Shown piece by piece: positions 26,753-33,907 of a stretch of DNA of 64,000 nt. The translations under genes and the position numbers were made by a program. Origin of the DNA: UBA1361 sp041656375 (lineage in GTDB: Bacteria; Bacillota_I; Bacilli_A; RFN20; CAG-826); contig CAYPGR010000001.1 of the NCBI GenBank assembly GCA_964410505.1, forward strand, positions 124,001-188,000. The letters are read 5' to 3'. Each line of letters starts with the position of its first letter. Positions within the stretch are counted from its first letter, which is position 1. Below the pieces are notes generated by a model. The model ran no database searches. It was not told the origin of the DNA and worked only from the letters and a program-made list of their open reading frames with translations.

Positions 26753-27281
26753 GGAAGATCTCTTTTAGTTCTTTAAGTGAAATATTTAGTAAGTGGAGTT
26801 GGGTTAGTATGCCCTTCAGCGGCATCTGAATCAGTGGTAATTTTGAATAGAGTTTTTTCTTCTTATTCGAAGACCCCTCACCCATCAGTCCTAATAAGAG
26901 AAGATCTTGATAAGTTATATCGGAAGTGGTAACAAAAGCCGAAGTGAGATAAGGGGCGATAAGATCATGAAGAACAGTGACCTTGGCGTTTTCGACTCCG
27001 ACTCGGTTTTTCGCAATCGTTTCTTTCTTTGGAATCCTCAGCATGATTGGTTGGCTTAAAAAGTTCATTAACTTCTCTTCGATATAACGTCCTGGTTTAT
27101 CAGGGTCAGTTAAAATGGCGATGGTATGATTTATTTCTAACGCTTTTAAATGATTCATTGTTTCACGTGGAACTTTTGTTCCTTCGGTAATAACAACATA
27201 AGAAGCGCCAGCTTTCTTTAATTTTTCCGCGTCATGATGACCTTCCACAACAAAGATGGTGTTAAGCAATCTGTCACTCAT
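26745..27281 (-). CDS. rnmV: ribonuclease M5
   Basis: Toprim nuclease that trims precursor 5S rRNA. It has 178 residues. The Toprim domain covers about 8-100, with VVEGHHDAEKLKKAGA (12-27; catalytic Glu) and the acidic DPDKPGR motif (about 58-64). It joins tatD by an ATGA overlap and ksgA by an 8-base overlap, so all three are probably translated together. Standard length and position. Confidence 0.94.
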   Translation of the reverse strand: MSDRLLNTIFVVEGHHDAEKLKKAGASYVVITEGTKVPRETMNHLKALEINHTIAILTDPDKPGRYIEEKLMNFLSQPIMLRIPKKETIAKNRVGVENAKVTVLHDLIAPYLTSAFVTTSDITYQDLLLLGLMGEGSSNKKKKLYSKLPLIQMPLKGILTQLHLLNISLKELKEIFHE

Positions 27282-28045
27282 AATTTGAATAACCGTTTAG
27301 CGTTACTGGTGGTTTGATCAGCCAAGACATCGAGACTAACACCGCGAAGATCAGCAATCACTTGTCCAATGAGAGGAACACGCGCACTTTCATTCGTTTT
27401 TCCTCGAAAAGGATGGGGTGATAGGTAGGGGGCATCTGTCTCTAAAAGAAGACGATCAGTAGGGACAACTTTTGCGACTTCTTTTGGTTCTTTAGCGTTT
27501 AAGTAAGTAACGGGACCACCAAGACCAATATGCATGCCGAGTTTTACAAACTTTAAAGCCATTTCCGATGAACTACTAAACGAATGAAGAACCCCACCCA
27601 TGATGGGTTTATGATTCAGTAACACTTGATAGGTGTCCTCAGTCGCGTCACGCATATGAATGACGATCGGTTTTTGATGTTTATTTGCGATGTTTATTTG
27701 TTCGATAAAAAACGTATGCTCTCTTTCCCGTTCAGCTGCATCTTTGATCCAATAGTAATCAAGACCAATTTCACCAAGGGCTACGACCTTTGGATGCGAA
27801 AGCATCTTTTCAATTTCTATTAAATCATCTAAATTCGTTTTAACCGCATCAACGGGGTGGACGCCGACAACGGCATAGACATTTGGGAAAGTCTCCGCTA
27901 AATGAATCGCGACTTGACTTGAGATAACATCCCAACCAATGACCAGTAATTGATTGACCCCTTCATTTTGGGCACGTTTAATATAACCCTCTATATCGTC
28001 TTTAAAGCGTTCGTCATTTAAATGGCAATGGGTATCAATAAACAT
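27278..28045 (-). CDS. tatD: TatD-family metal-dependent deoxyribonuclease
   Basis: TIM-barrel metal hydrolase with 3'-5' exonuclease activity on DNA in the family (YabD branch in Firmicutes). It has 255 residues, with FIDTHCHLNDERF (2-14, metal ligands His), GEIGLDYYW (about 92-100, Glu ligand), a VIHMRDA-type His segment and LLETDAPYLSP near the C-terminus. The stop codon is TGA and overlaps the rnmV start (ATGA), which is direct evidence that TGA is a stop in this genome. It starts 1 base after the mnmE stop, with its ribosome binding site inside mnmE. Confidence 0.93.
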   Translation of the reverse strand: MFIDTHCHLNDERFKDDIEGYIKRAQNEGVNQLLVIGWDVISSQVAIHLAETFPNVYAVVGVHPVDAVKTNLDDLIEIEKMLSHPKVVALGEIGLDYYWIKDAAEREREHTFFIEQINIANKHQKPIVIHMRDATEDTYQVLLNHKPIMGGVLHSFSSSSEMALKFVKLGMHIGLGGPVTYLNAKEPKEVAKVVPTDRLLLETDAPYLSPHPFRGKTNESARVPLIGQVIADLRGVSLDVLADQTTSNAKRLFKL

Positions 28046-28046
28046 A

Positions 28047-29369
28047 TTACTTTCCTACACAGAAGCGCGAGAAAATTTCTTTACTCAAATCATTATCAAT
28101 ATTTTCTCCCAATATTTCTTTAATCGTAAAGAAAGCTTGGGCGAGCGAAACACTCACTAAATCGATACTAATTTCATCGATGGCTTCTTGTTTGGCTGTG
28201 GCAAGTTGATCATGGGCTTTTTTTAAGAGTGCGAGTTGACGAGCATTATTGAGGCTCGGCCGTAAGTAGCTTTCTTTATCGACCCCAACCGCAAGTTCAA
28301 TGGCGTTTTCAAGGGCGGTTAAATCATTTTCAAGAGCGGAAATATAGAGTTTATTAGGATCTTTGGTTTTGACCTTGTCTCCTTTATTAAAAACCGTAAT
28401 GACTTTTTTATTTTTAATGAGTGCTTTAAAGCCATCATCTTCATGGGCGTTTAAGGCATCCATCACATGAATCACAAGATCAGCGGCTTCAATTGATTGT
28501 TTTGATTTTTTAATCCCAATATTTTCAATCAGATCACTACTTTCACGAATCCCAGCGGTATCAAGCAGCAAAAGTTTTAAACCGCGAAGGGTAATCTCAC
28601 CTTCCACCACATCACGAGTGGTACCAGCAATATCGGTAACAATCGCTTTATCTTCTTTAAGAAGGGCATTGAGTAAGGACGATTTCCCGACATTCGGTGC
28701 ACCAACAAGGGCCACTTTGATCCCCTCTTTAATGATTTGCCCTTGGCGGCCTTCATTAATGAGGCGTCCGATTTCTTGATTAATGTCCGTGACTTCACGA
28801 ATGACTAACTCATAACTCGCTTGTTCAATATCTTGATATTCGGGATAATCAATATTCACTTCAATAAGGCTTAAAATATCGGATAAACGTTCGCGAATTG
28901 GATAAACGATTTTACTCGTTTCCCCAATAAGTGATAAAAGTGATAATTTTTTGGCTTCTTGTGTCGTGGCCGTAATCATATCATTGATGGCTTCGGCTTG
29001 GACTAAGTCAACCTTACCGTTCAAATAGGCACGATTGCTAAATTCTCCGCGAACCGCAAGACGTGCCCCATTTCTAATCATTAAGGTAATAATTTCATTG
29101 GCAATTAACATACTCCCGTGGCAACTAATTTCGACCACATCTTCTCCCGTAAATGAATGCGGCGCCACAAAACAAAAAGCGACAACCTCATCGACAAGAT
29201 CTTCGTTATCTAATAATTTGCCGTAAACAATGGCTTTTTCTGTTAATTTGGTGAGGTCTTTCGTAAAACTTTTGGTGACAATCGCAAAAGCTTCGGGACC
29301 AGAGAGACGAATGACGGCAAGGGCCCCCATCATCGGTGGAGTTGCTAAAGAAACAATGGTATCTAACAT
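28047..29369 (-). CDS. mnmE: tRNA modification GTPase MnmE
   Basis: With MnmG, forms the cmnm5 group on wobble uridines of certain tRNAs. It has 440 residues. An N-terminal formyl-THF-binding domain (1-117) is followed by a helical domain with an inserted GTPase: GAPNVGKSSLLNALL (about 218-232), DIAGTTRD (about 240-247) and DTAG. The C-terminus ends in the CVGK motif (family CxGK). First gene of mnmE-tatD-rnmV-ksgA-ispE-glmU. The ATG is 6 bases after a -10 element and lacks a proper ribosome binding site, so the mRNA may be leaderless. Confidence 0.97.
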   Translation of the reverse strand: MLDTIVSLATPPMMGALAVIRLSGPEAFAIVTKSFTKDLTKLTEKAIVYGKLLDNEDLVDEVVAFCFVAPHSFTGEDVVEISCHGSMLIANEIITLMIRNGARLAVRGEFSNRAYLNGKVDLVQAEAINDMITATTQEAKKLSLLSLIGETSKIVYPIRERLSDILSLIEVNIDYPEYQDIEQASYELVIREVTDINQEIGRLINEGRQGQIIKEGIKVALVGAPNVGKSSLLNALLKEDKAIVTDIAGTTRDVVEGEITLRGLKLLLLDTAGIRESSDLIENIGIKKSKQSIEAADLVIHVMDALNAHEDDGFKALIKNKKVITVFNKGDKVKTKDPNKLYISALENDLTALENAIELAVGVDKESYLRPSLNNARQLALLKKAHDQLATAKQEAIDEISIDLVSVSLAQAFFTIKEILGENIDNDLSKEIFSRFCVGK

Positions 29370-29375
29370 ACCTTA

Positions 29376-29384
29376 ATTCTAACA
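29376..29384 (-). promoter_or_regulatory. extended -10 promoter of mnmE, possibly leaderless
   Basis: On the minus strand TGT followed by TAGAAT (29376-29381), ending 6 bases before the mnmE ATG. The -35 is weak and falls in the T-tract of the preceding jag terminator. Confidence 0.45.
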
Positions 29385-29401
29385 TAAAGCGCGTAAAAAT
29401 A

Positions 29402-29425
29402 AGAAAAAACCACCTTATAGGTGGT
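29402..29425 (-). terminator. intrinsic terminator of rpmH-rnpA-yidC-jag
   Basis: Perfect 7-bp stem ACCACCT / AGGTGGT with a 3-base loop, followed on the minus strand by a T-run, 16 bases after the jag stop. Confidence 0.88.
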
Positions 29426-29441
29426 CTTTAATTTATGGGTT

Positions 29442-30056
29442 TTATTCAGCTTTATTGACTTTGCGGAAACGAATCACAATTTGCCGTTCGCGGCCGGTAC
29501 CAATTGATTCCGTCGTGACGTTGCGGTATTCACTCAGCGCATTATGAATCGCGCGTCGTTCATCACTTGGCATCGGTTCAAGGGTGGCATCTTGCTTTGT
29601 TTTAGCAACTTCGCCGGCCACTCTTTTAGCGATGCTAATGACTTTACGATAGCGTTCGTTTTTATAATCATTAATATCAAGTAAGACACGAATCCGTTTC
29701 TTAAACTTCGCGGTCATAGCAACGGAGACGATTTCATTTAGCGCCAGTAAGGTTTTACCGTTTTTACCAATGAGAATGGAGTTATGGTTGGTGCTCATTT
29801 CAATTTTGATGACATCACCATCAAGTTCGGTTGAGAATTCAGGGGTGAAACCTAAGGCTTCAACGACTGTTTTAAGATATTTAACGGCGTAATCAACATA
29901 GTCAGCCGTTTCATAAACACTGATTTTAATTGAGGATTTAAATAAACCCTTCTTTTCTTCAAGGATTTCATAAATCACTTCATCCACTGCCACTTCAAGA
30001 TCTTCGCTGGCAATCTTTAAGACTTCATCAAGATTTTTTGCTTCAAAAATACGCAT
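29442..30056 (-). CDS. jag: RNA-binding protein Jag (KhpB/EloR)
   Basis: RNA-binding protein, 204 residues, with the Jag N-terminal domain (1-52), a KH domain containing ILIGKNGKTLLALNEI (about 111-126) and a C-terminal R3H domain (about 140-200, PMPSDERRAIHNAL). In other Firmicutes it pairs with KhpA and influences cell elongation and division. It starts 1 base beyond the yidC stop, with AAAGGA in the end of yidC, so it is co-translated with the membrane insertase as in Bacillus and streptococci. Confidence 0.93.
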   Translation of the reverse strand: MRIFEAKNLDEVLKIASEDLEVAVDEVIYEILEEKKGLFKSSIKISVYETADYVDYAVKYLKTVVEALGFTPEFSTELDGDVIKIEMSTNHNSILIGKNGKTLLALNEIVSVAMTAKFKKRIRVLLDINDYKNERYRKVISIAKRVAGEVAKTKQDATLEPMPSDERRAIHNALSEYRNVTTESIGTGRERQIVIRFRKVNKAE

Positions 30057-30057
30057 C

Positions 30058-31434
30058 TTATTTTTTTCCTTTCATCGTGTAATGAACGATTACGGTTTGG
30101 GTAATACTAATTAACGCACCCACAAACCAGTAAACACCCATCGCGGCCGGTAAGGTAAATGACATAAAGATAATCATAATAAACATGATATTCATCATCA
30201 TTTTTGATTGTTTTGCTTGTTTATCAGCGGCCGGATTAGCGGTCGTTTTAATCACATCTTTTTGTTTGCTCTTATTTAACCAAGTGGAGAGTTTCGTGCT
30301 GACAAATTGGGCGGCGGTCATGATTAAGAATAAAACCCATGCTGTCCACCAACCACTTGAGAACCATCCACTAATCATGGAGCGGCCAAGCTCAGCGTTT
30401 AAGTTAAGACCAAGCACAGCGTCACTTGCAAGACTTGCGGATCCTGTCATCGCTCCCCAAACGGCAATAAAGATTGGGAATTGAAGCAGCATCACAAGAA
30501 TCGAACCAAGTGGATTAACCCCATGCTTTTTGTAAAGGGCCATTTGCGCTTGCGCCATGGCTTGTTTTTCATATTGATTTTTGTCAGAATTTGGATATTT
30601 TTGTTGAATTTTTGCAAGTTCGGGTTGGAGGGCTTGCATTTTTTGTGCACCAATCGTTTGTTTGAGGGTCGCTAAGATTAAGAGTCCCCGAACGGTAACG
30701 GTAGTAATAAGAATCGCCCAGATTTGACCCCAACCGCCAGCCCCAAAGGCTTTGGTTAAGATTTCAATAAAGGCGGCAATTGGATAAACGAAGAGCCCTT
30801 CGATTAATCCTTTATTAAAGGCATCCTTCCAAGTCTTACCTTGGACGGGAACTTTATGTTCATCCGGTCCGTATTCGCCATCATATAGGGCAATACAAGC
30901 ACGGTTCGCTTTGATCTTGTTATAAATTTGAGTCTTATAATAATTACCAAAGTCACGGTCAGGCACATTTTCAATGCCAATTTCTTGGGCGATTTCGTTG
31001 TTCCATAAAGTCCAGTTACCCCACAAGACAATCCCTGTGGTTGGGACTAAGGAATCCTTATCTCCCATGAACTTAAGATAGCCATATTTTTTAAGAGCTG
31101 CTTGACTTAAGGCATCTCCGGTTAAGTCGCCTTTTTCAGCATCAAATTTTTCAAGTGCGAAATTAAGCACTTTTTCATCTAATTTTTCGTAATAGGTGAG
31201 ACTTGGCACCGCAAAACCTTGGCCTTCCGCACCGGTAATGATTTCTTGAAGCGTCGGGGAGAATGATTGTACAATTTCTTCATCCACAACTTCTTGACGA
31301 ACACCATTGTCTTGCATGTAAAGCATGTGCCCGATATCGGTTGGTGAGCAAAAGCTCGCCGTACAGGCGGATAGGACAAAAAGCCCGGCGGCTAGCGCCC
31401 CGAACTTTAATATTCTTTTTTTATTCTTATTCAT
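30058..31434 (-). CDS. yidC: membrane protein insertase YidC/OxaA with enlarged N-terminal domain
   Basis: Inserts proteins into the membrane, alone or with SecYEG. From ATG 31434 (GGAG upstream) it has 458 residues. A TTG 11 codons upstream is rejected. The lipoprotein signal ends in LSAC (Cys24). The insertase core occupies the C-terminal half: TRG-like positive segment and membrane helices around IWAILITTVTVRGLLIL, GSILVMLLQFPIFIAVW, WTAWVLFLIMTAAQF and AMGVYWFVGALISI. Between the lipid anchor and the core lies about 180 residues of outside domain, far more than in Bacillus SpoIIIJ (about 260 residues in total). It overlaps rnpA by 8 bases. Confidence 0.94.
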   Translation of the reverse strand: MNKNKKRILKFGALAAGLFVLSACTASFCSPTDIGHMLYMQDNGVRQEVVDEEIVQSFSPTLQEIITGAEGQGFAVPSLTYYEKLDEKVLNFALEKFDAEKGDLTGDALSQAALKKYGYLKFMGDKDSLVPTTGIVLWGNWTLWNNEIAQEIGIENVPDRDFGNYYKTQIYNKIKANRACIALYDGEYGPDEHKVPVQGKTWKDAFNKGLIEGLFVYPIAAFIEILTKAFGAGGWGQIWAILITTVTVRGLLILATLKQTIGAQKMQALQPELAKIQQKYPNSDKNQYEKQAMAQAQMALYKKHGVNPLGSILVMLLQFPIFIAVWGAMTGSASLASDAVLGLNLNAELGRSMISGWFSSGWWTAWVLFLIMTAAQFVSTKLSTWLNKSKQKDVIKTTANPAADKQAKQSKMMMNIMFIMIIFMSFTLPAAMGVYWFVGALISITQTVIVHYTMKGKK

Positions 31435-31759
31435 TATTTTCTCCGTTTTTATCGAATATCGATGCAACTGCCTTCGTTAGATCCGCAAATGAATAATTAA
31501 GTAAATCTTTCTTTGCAACAAAAACGAAATCCCCGACATGCGTTTCCACATATGGTCTAACAATTGCCCTTAACTGGCGTTTAATCTTATTACGAACGAC
31601 CGCATTGCCTACTTTTTTACTAACAGCAAAGCCGACCCGTAAAATATTGAGGTCATTGCGGAGGTAATAGCCATAACAAAGGGGGGTACGGATGAGCTTG
31701 CCTTTACGATAGATCGTTTGGAATTGCTCATTTTTTAATAATCGGTGTTCCCTTTTCAC
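31427..31759 (-). CDS. rnpA: ribonuclease P protein component
   Basis: Protein subunit of RNase P, which cuts the 5' leader from pre-tRNA. It has 110 residues with a GTG start. The typical opening REHRLLKNEQFQTIYRKGK (3-21) and the basic RNR-like motif (GNAVVRNKIKRQLRAIVR, about 51-68) are clear. The next in-frame codon set upstream contains a TGA, so the GTG at 31759 is the earliest start; GAGG lies 7 bases before it. It follows rpmH by 28 bases and overlaps yidC by 8. Confidence 0.96.
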   Translation of the reverse strand: MKREHRLLKNEQFQTIYRKGKLIRTPLCYGYYLRNDLNILRVGFAVSKKVGNAVVRNKIKRQLRAIVRPYVETHVGDFVFVAKKDLLNYSFADLTKAVASIFDKNGENNE

Positions 31760-31787
31760 TCCTGAGCCTCAATAGACTTCGTTAAAG

Positions 31788-31922
31788 TTAGACCGTTAAA
31801 GACGCGCGGCCTTTGGCACGACGACTACGTAAAACATTGCGGCCACTTGGGGTGGACATTCTTTCGCGAAAGCCGTGAACACGGGCTCTTTTAATTTTAC
31901 TTGGTTGTAATGTACGTTTCAT
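31788..31922 (-). CDS. rpmH: 50S ribosomal protein L34
   Basis: Large-subunit protein L34, 44 residues, rich in Arg and Lys, with the family pattern MKRTLQPSKIKRARVHGFRE and the C-terminal SGRNVLRSRRAKGRASL. Read directly from the minus strand. AAGGAG lies 7 bases before the ATG and a strong promoter lies upstream. It is the first gene on the left side of the origin, the classic rpmH-dnaA arrangement. Confidence 0.96.
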   Translation of the reverse strand: MKRTLQPSKIKRARVHGFRERMSTPSGRNVLRSRRAKGRASLTV

Positions 31923-31963
31923 AATACTCTCCTTCAATCCCAACTTAAAGTTGTTCGCGATTA

Positions 31964-31992
31964 ATTTTAGTGGTTTACATAGTAAAAGTCAA
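31964..31992 (-). promoter_or_regulatory. promoter of rpmH-rnpA-yidC-jag
   Basis: TTGACT (31987-31992, minus strand), 17 bases, TAAAAT (31964-31969), giving a leader of about 35 bases. Near consensus. Confidence 0.8.
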
Positions 31993-32423
31993 CCAATGAC
32001 TATTTTTATTTATTATAAGGGGTTTTTTAGTTCATTTTGCCATATTTATAAATCGATGTTTTTGTCCCTCTTTGACGCCTTATTGCCCGTTTTGCTTAGT
32101 GTAAATACCAAAAAACACACAATAATGTGGAAAGTCATAAATATCATGGGAGTAACAAATATAATATTGATTACATGAGATGAAATAAGTGTTGATAATT
32201 GTATATCAATGTGGATAACTCCAAAATATATCCACATTGTCCACAAGGAAAAGGTTTTCCACGCAGTTATCCACAGTTGCATTTTGTGGATTTGGTGGAT
32301 AACTACATATATTCGCTATTTTAAAGGGGCTTAAATGTGGACAAATTAATCAATCCCCAATATTGCTTTTTTTTATTCCCAATTATGATAAATTATCTAT
32401 ATCAATGCGGAGGCATATAGTTT
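31993..32423. other. oriC: chromosomal replication origin (oriC)
   Basis: The gap between rpmH and dnaA has no gene. It holds a cluster of DnaA boxes on both strands (32210-32344). Two perfect ones are TGTGGATAA at 32210-32218 and TTATCCACA at 32267-32275. AT-rich stretches lie at 32301-32333 and 32341-32404 and are candidates for the unwinding element. Position upstream of dnaA, divergent genes on either side and the switch in gene orientation here all support an origin. The exact unwinding site is not determined. Confidence 0.9.
32210..32344. repeat. DnaA box cluster
   Basis: Boxes read by eye against TTATCCACA: 32210-32218 (perfect, minus), 32228-32236 (one mismatch, plus), 32237-32245 (one mismatch, plus), 32255-32263 (two mismatches, plus), 32267-32275 (perfect, plus), 32285-32293 (one mismatch, minus), 32294-32302 (one mismatch, minus) and 32336-32344 (one mismatch, minus). 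Pairs at 32228/32237 and 32285/32294 are immediately adjacent in the same orientation. Confidence 0.88.
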
Positions 32424-33779
32424 ATGAGTCGAACAATATCAGAGATCACCCAAATCTGGGATCGCACCCTTGCTAAATTACAAGAACGCCTCCCTGATCG
32501 TCATGTTTATAGTGCTTTTTTTCCTGACACCTACATTCATTCAATTAATAATGAAGTCATTACTGTTATCGCTAATTCGAGTCTTGCTAAAACCATGCTA
32601 AATACGAATTATCGTGATCTTATTGAACAAACCGTTGGTGAAATTACCCAAACCAATTATCAAATCAACTTTATTGAAAAAAATGAAATTCCGCGGGTGA
32701 GTGAAATTATTACCGAACAAAAGTCGTCTTTTTTCAAAAACGCTAAGGTGAATCCCAATCTAACGTTTGATAATTTTGTGGTTGGTCAAAATAGCAACTT
32801 ACAAGCCTATCAAGCCGCCATCGTTGTCGCTAATTCACCCGGCAAACTCTATAATCCTTTATTCTTATTTAGTTCAAGCGGACTCGGAAAAACCCATCTT
32901 TTACATGCGATTGGCAATCATGTTAAACAAAACAATCCAAACTTGAAGGTCCTTTATGTGACCACCGATGAATTCACAGATGAATTTATCCGTTTTGTAC
33001 GTGAAAATCAAGGCGAATCGATGAAAGATTTCTTCCGCACCGTCGATGTTTTGTTAATGGATGACATTCAATTCCTTGCCAACAAACAAATGACGAGTGA
33101 AACCTTCTTCCATCTTTTTAATCTACTCGTGAACGCGGGAAAACAAATTGTTCTTACGAGCGATCGTCATCCGAGTGAACTTCAAGGACTTGAAGACCGA
33201 CTTGTGACCCGTTTTAACTCCGGACTCCAAATTAATATCACAACCCCTGACCTTGAAACGAGAAAAAACATTTTACGCAAGAAAATATCCTTAAACAATT
33301 TAGAGATTGAAGATTTTGATGAAAACGTCATTACTTTCTTTGCGGAAAACTTCCCAAATAACGTCCGTGAGCTTGAAGGTGCCCTTAATCGTTTACTCTT
33401 CTATGTGATTAGCATCGCCCCAACCAAGCACGTGACCATGGAAGTCGCCCTGAATAGTGTTCAGTCCTTAATCAACGTCAAAGATGCGGTCACAAAATTA
33501 AGTGAAACCAAGATTATTAATGTTGTCGCCGATTACTATAACTTAACGCCAGCTCTCATTATTGGCCGCAATCGGACTGGGCAAGTGGCCCTTGCGCGGC
33601 ATATCGCCATGTACTTAACACGAGAGATTTTAGACCTTCCTTTCGTCCGGGTTGGTAAGGCTTTTGGGGGTAAAGATCATAGTACTGTGATTAACGCCAT
33701 CGTAAAAGTGGAGAAACAGTTGAAAACCGATCCCGCCTTACTCCAAGCGATAAATGAAATAAAAGAGCGTTTACAGTAG
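32424..33779 (+). CDS. dnaA: chromosomal replication initiator protein DnaA
   Basis: Binds DnaA boxes at oriC, opens the DNA and loads the helicase. It has 451 residues. Domain I covers about 1-85; domain II is very short (about 90-105). The AAA+ domain III has Walker A SSSGLGKT (150-157) and Walker B VLLMDDIQFL. Domain IV ends with the DNA-binding signature VGKAFGGKDHSTVINAI. The P-loop starts with Ser where most DnaA proteins have Gly. GGAGG lies 11 bases before the ATG, a little far. First plus-strand gene right of oriC. Confidence 0.98.
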   Translation: MSRTISEITQIWDRTLAKLQERLPDRHVYSAFFPDTYIHSINNEVITVIANSSLAKTMLNTNYRDLIEQTVGEITQTNYQINFIEKNEIPRVSEIITEQKSSFFKNAKVNPNLTFDNFVVGQNSNLQAYQAAIVVANSPGKLYNPLFLFSSSGLGKTHLLHAIGNHVKQNNPNLKVLYVTTDEFTDEFIRFVRENQGESMKDFFRTVDVLLMDDIQFLANKQMTSETFFHLFNLLVNAGKQIVLTSDRHPSELQGLEDRLVTRFNSGLQINITTPDLETRKNILRKKISLNNLEIEDFDENVITFFAENFPNNVRELEGALNRLLFYVISIAPTKHVTMEVALNSVQSLINVKDAVTKLSETKIINVVADYYNLTPALIIGRNRTGQVALARHIAMYLTREILDLPFVRVGKAFGGKDHSTVINAIVKVEKQLKTDPALLQAINEIKERLQ

Positions 33780-33800
33780 TTTTATGTAATAAAGCGCCCG

Positions 33801-33820
33801 GGTATATGGTAAAATATACC
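33801..33820 (+). promoter_or_regulatory. dnaN promoter within an inverted repeat
   Basis: The extended -10 TGG-TAAAAT (33807-33815) lies in the inverted repeat GGTATAT (33801-33807) / ATATACC (33814-33820). A perfect DnaA box follows at 33846. No good -35 is present. Confidence 0.45.
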
Positions 33821-33845
33821 AAGTTAAAAGGTGCCGAAAGTATAC

Positions 33846-33854
33846 TTATCCACA
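33846..33854 (+). promoter_or_regulatory. single perfect DnaA box between dnaA and dnaN
   Basis: TTATCCACA, exact consensus, in the leader of dnaN and about 1.6 kb from the main cluster. It could be a remnant of a bipartite origin of the Bacillus type or a site through which DnaA controls dnaN. Confidence 0.8.
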
Positions 33855-33907
33855 CTTCCCACACCCCTTATTATTATGATTATTTATTAGAAAGGAATTA
33901 AATATTA

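Noticed and set aside
27278..27281. Possible Mycoplasma-type code with TGA as Trp
   Set aside because: tatD, the P-type ATPase, zur and tldD end in TGA at conserved ends, and Trp codons in all genes are TGG.
31951..32282. Two open frames of 75-78 codons inside oriC
   Set aside because: They run across the DnaA-box region, overlap each other on opposite strands and have no start signals.
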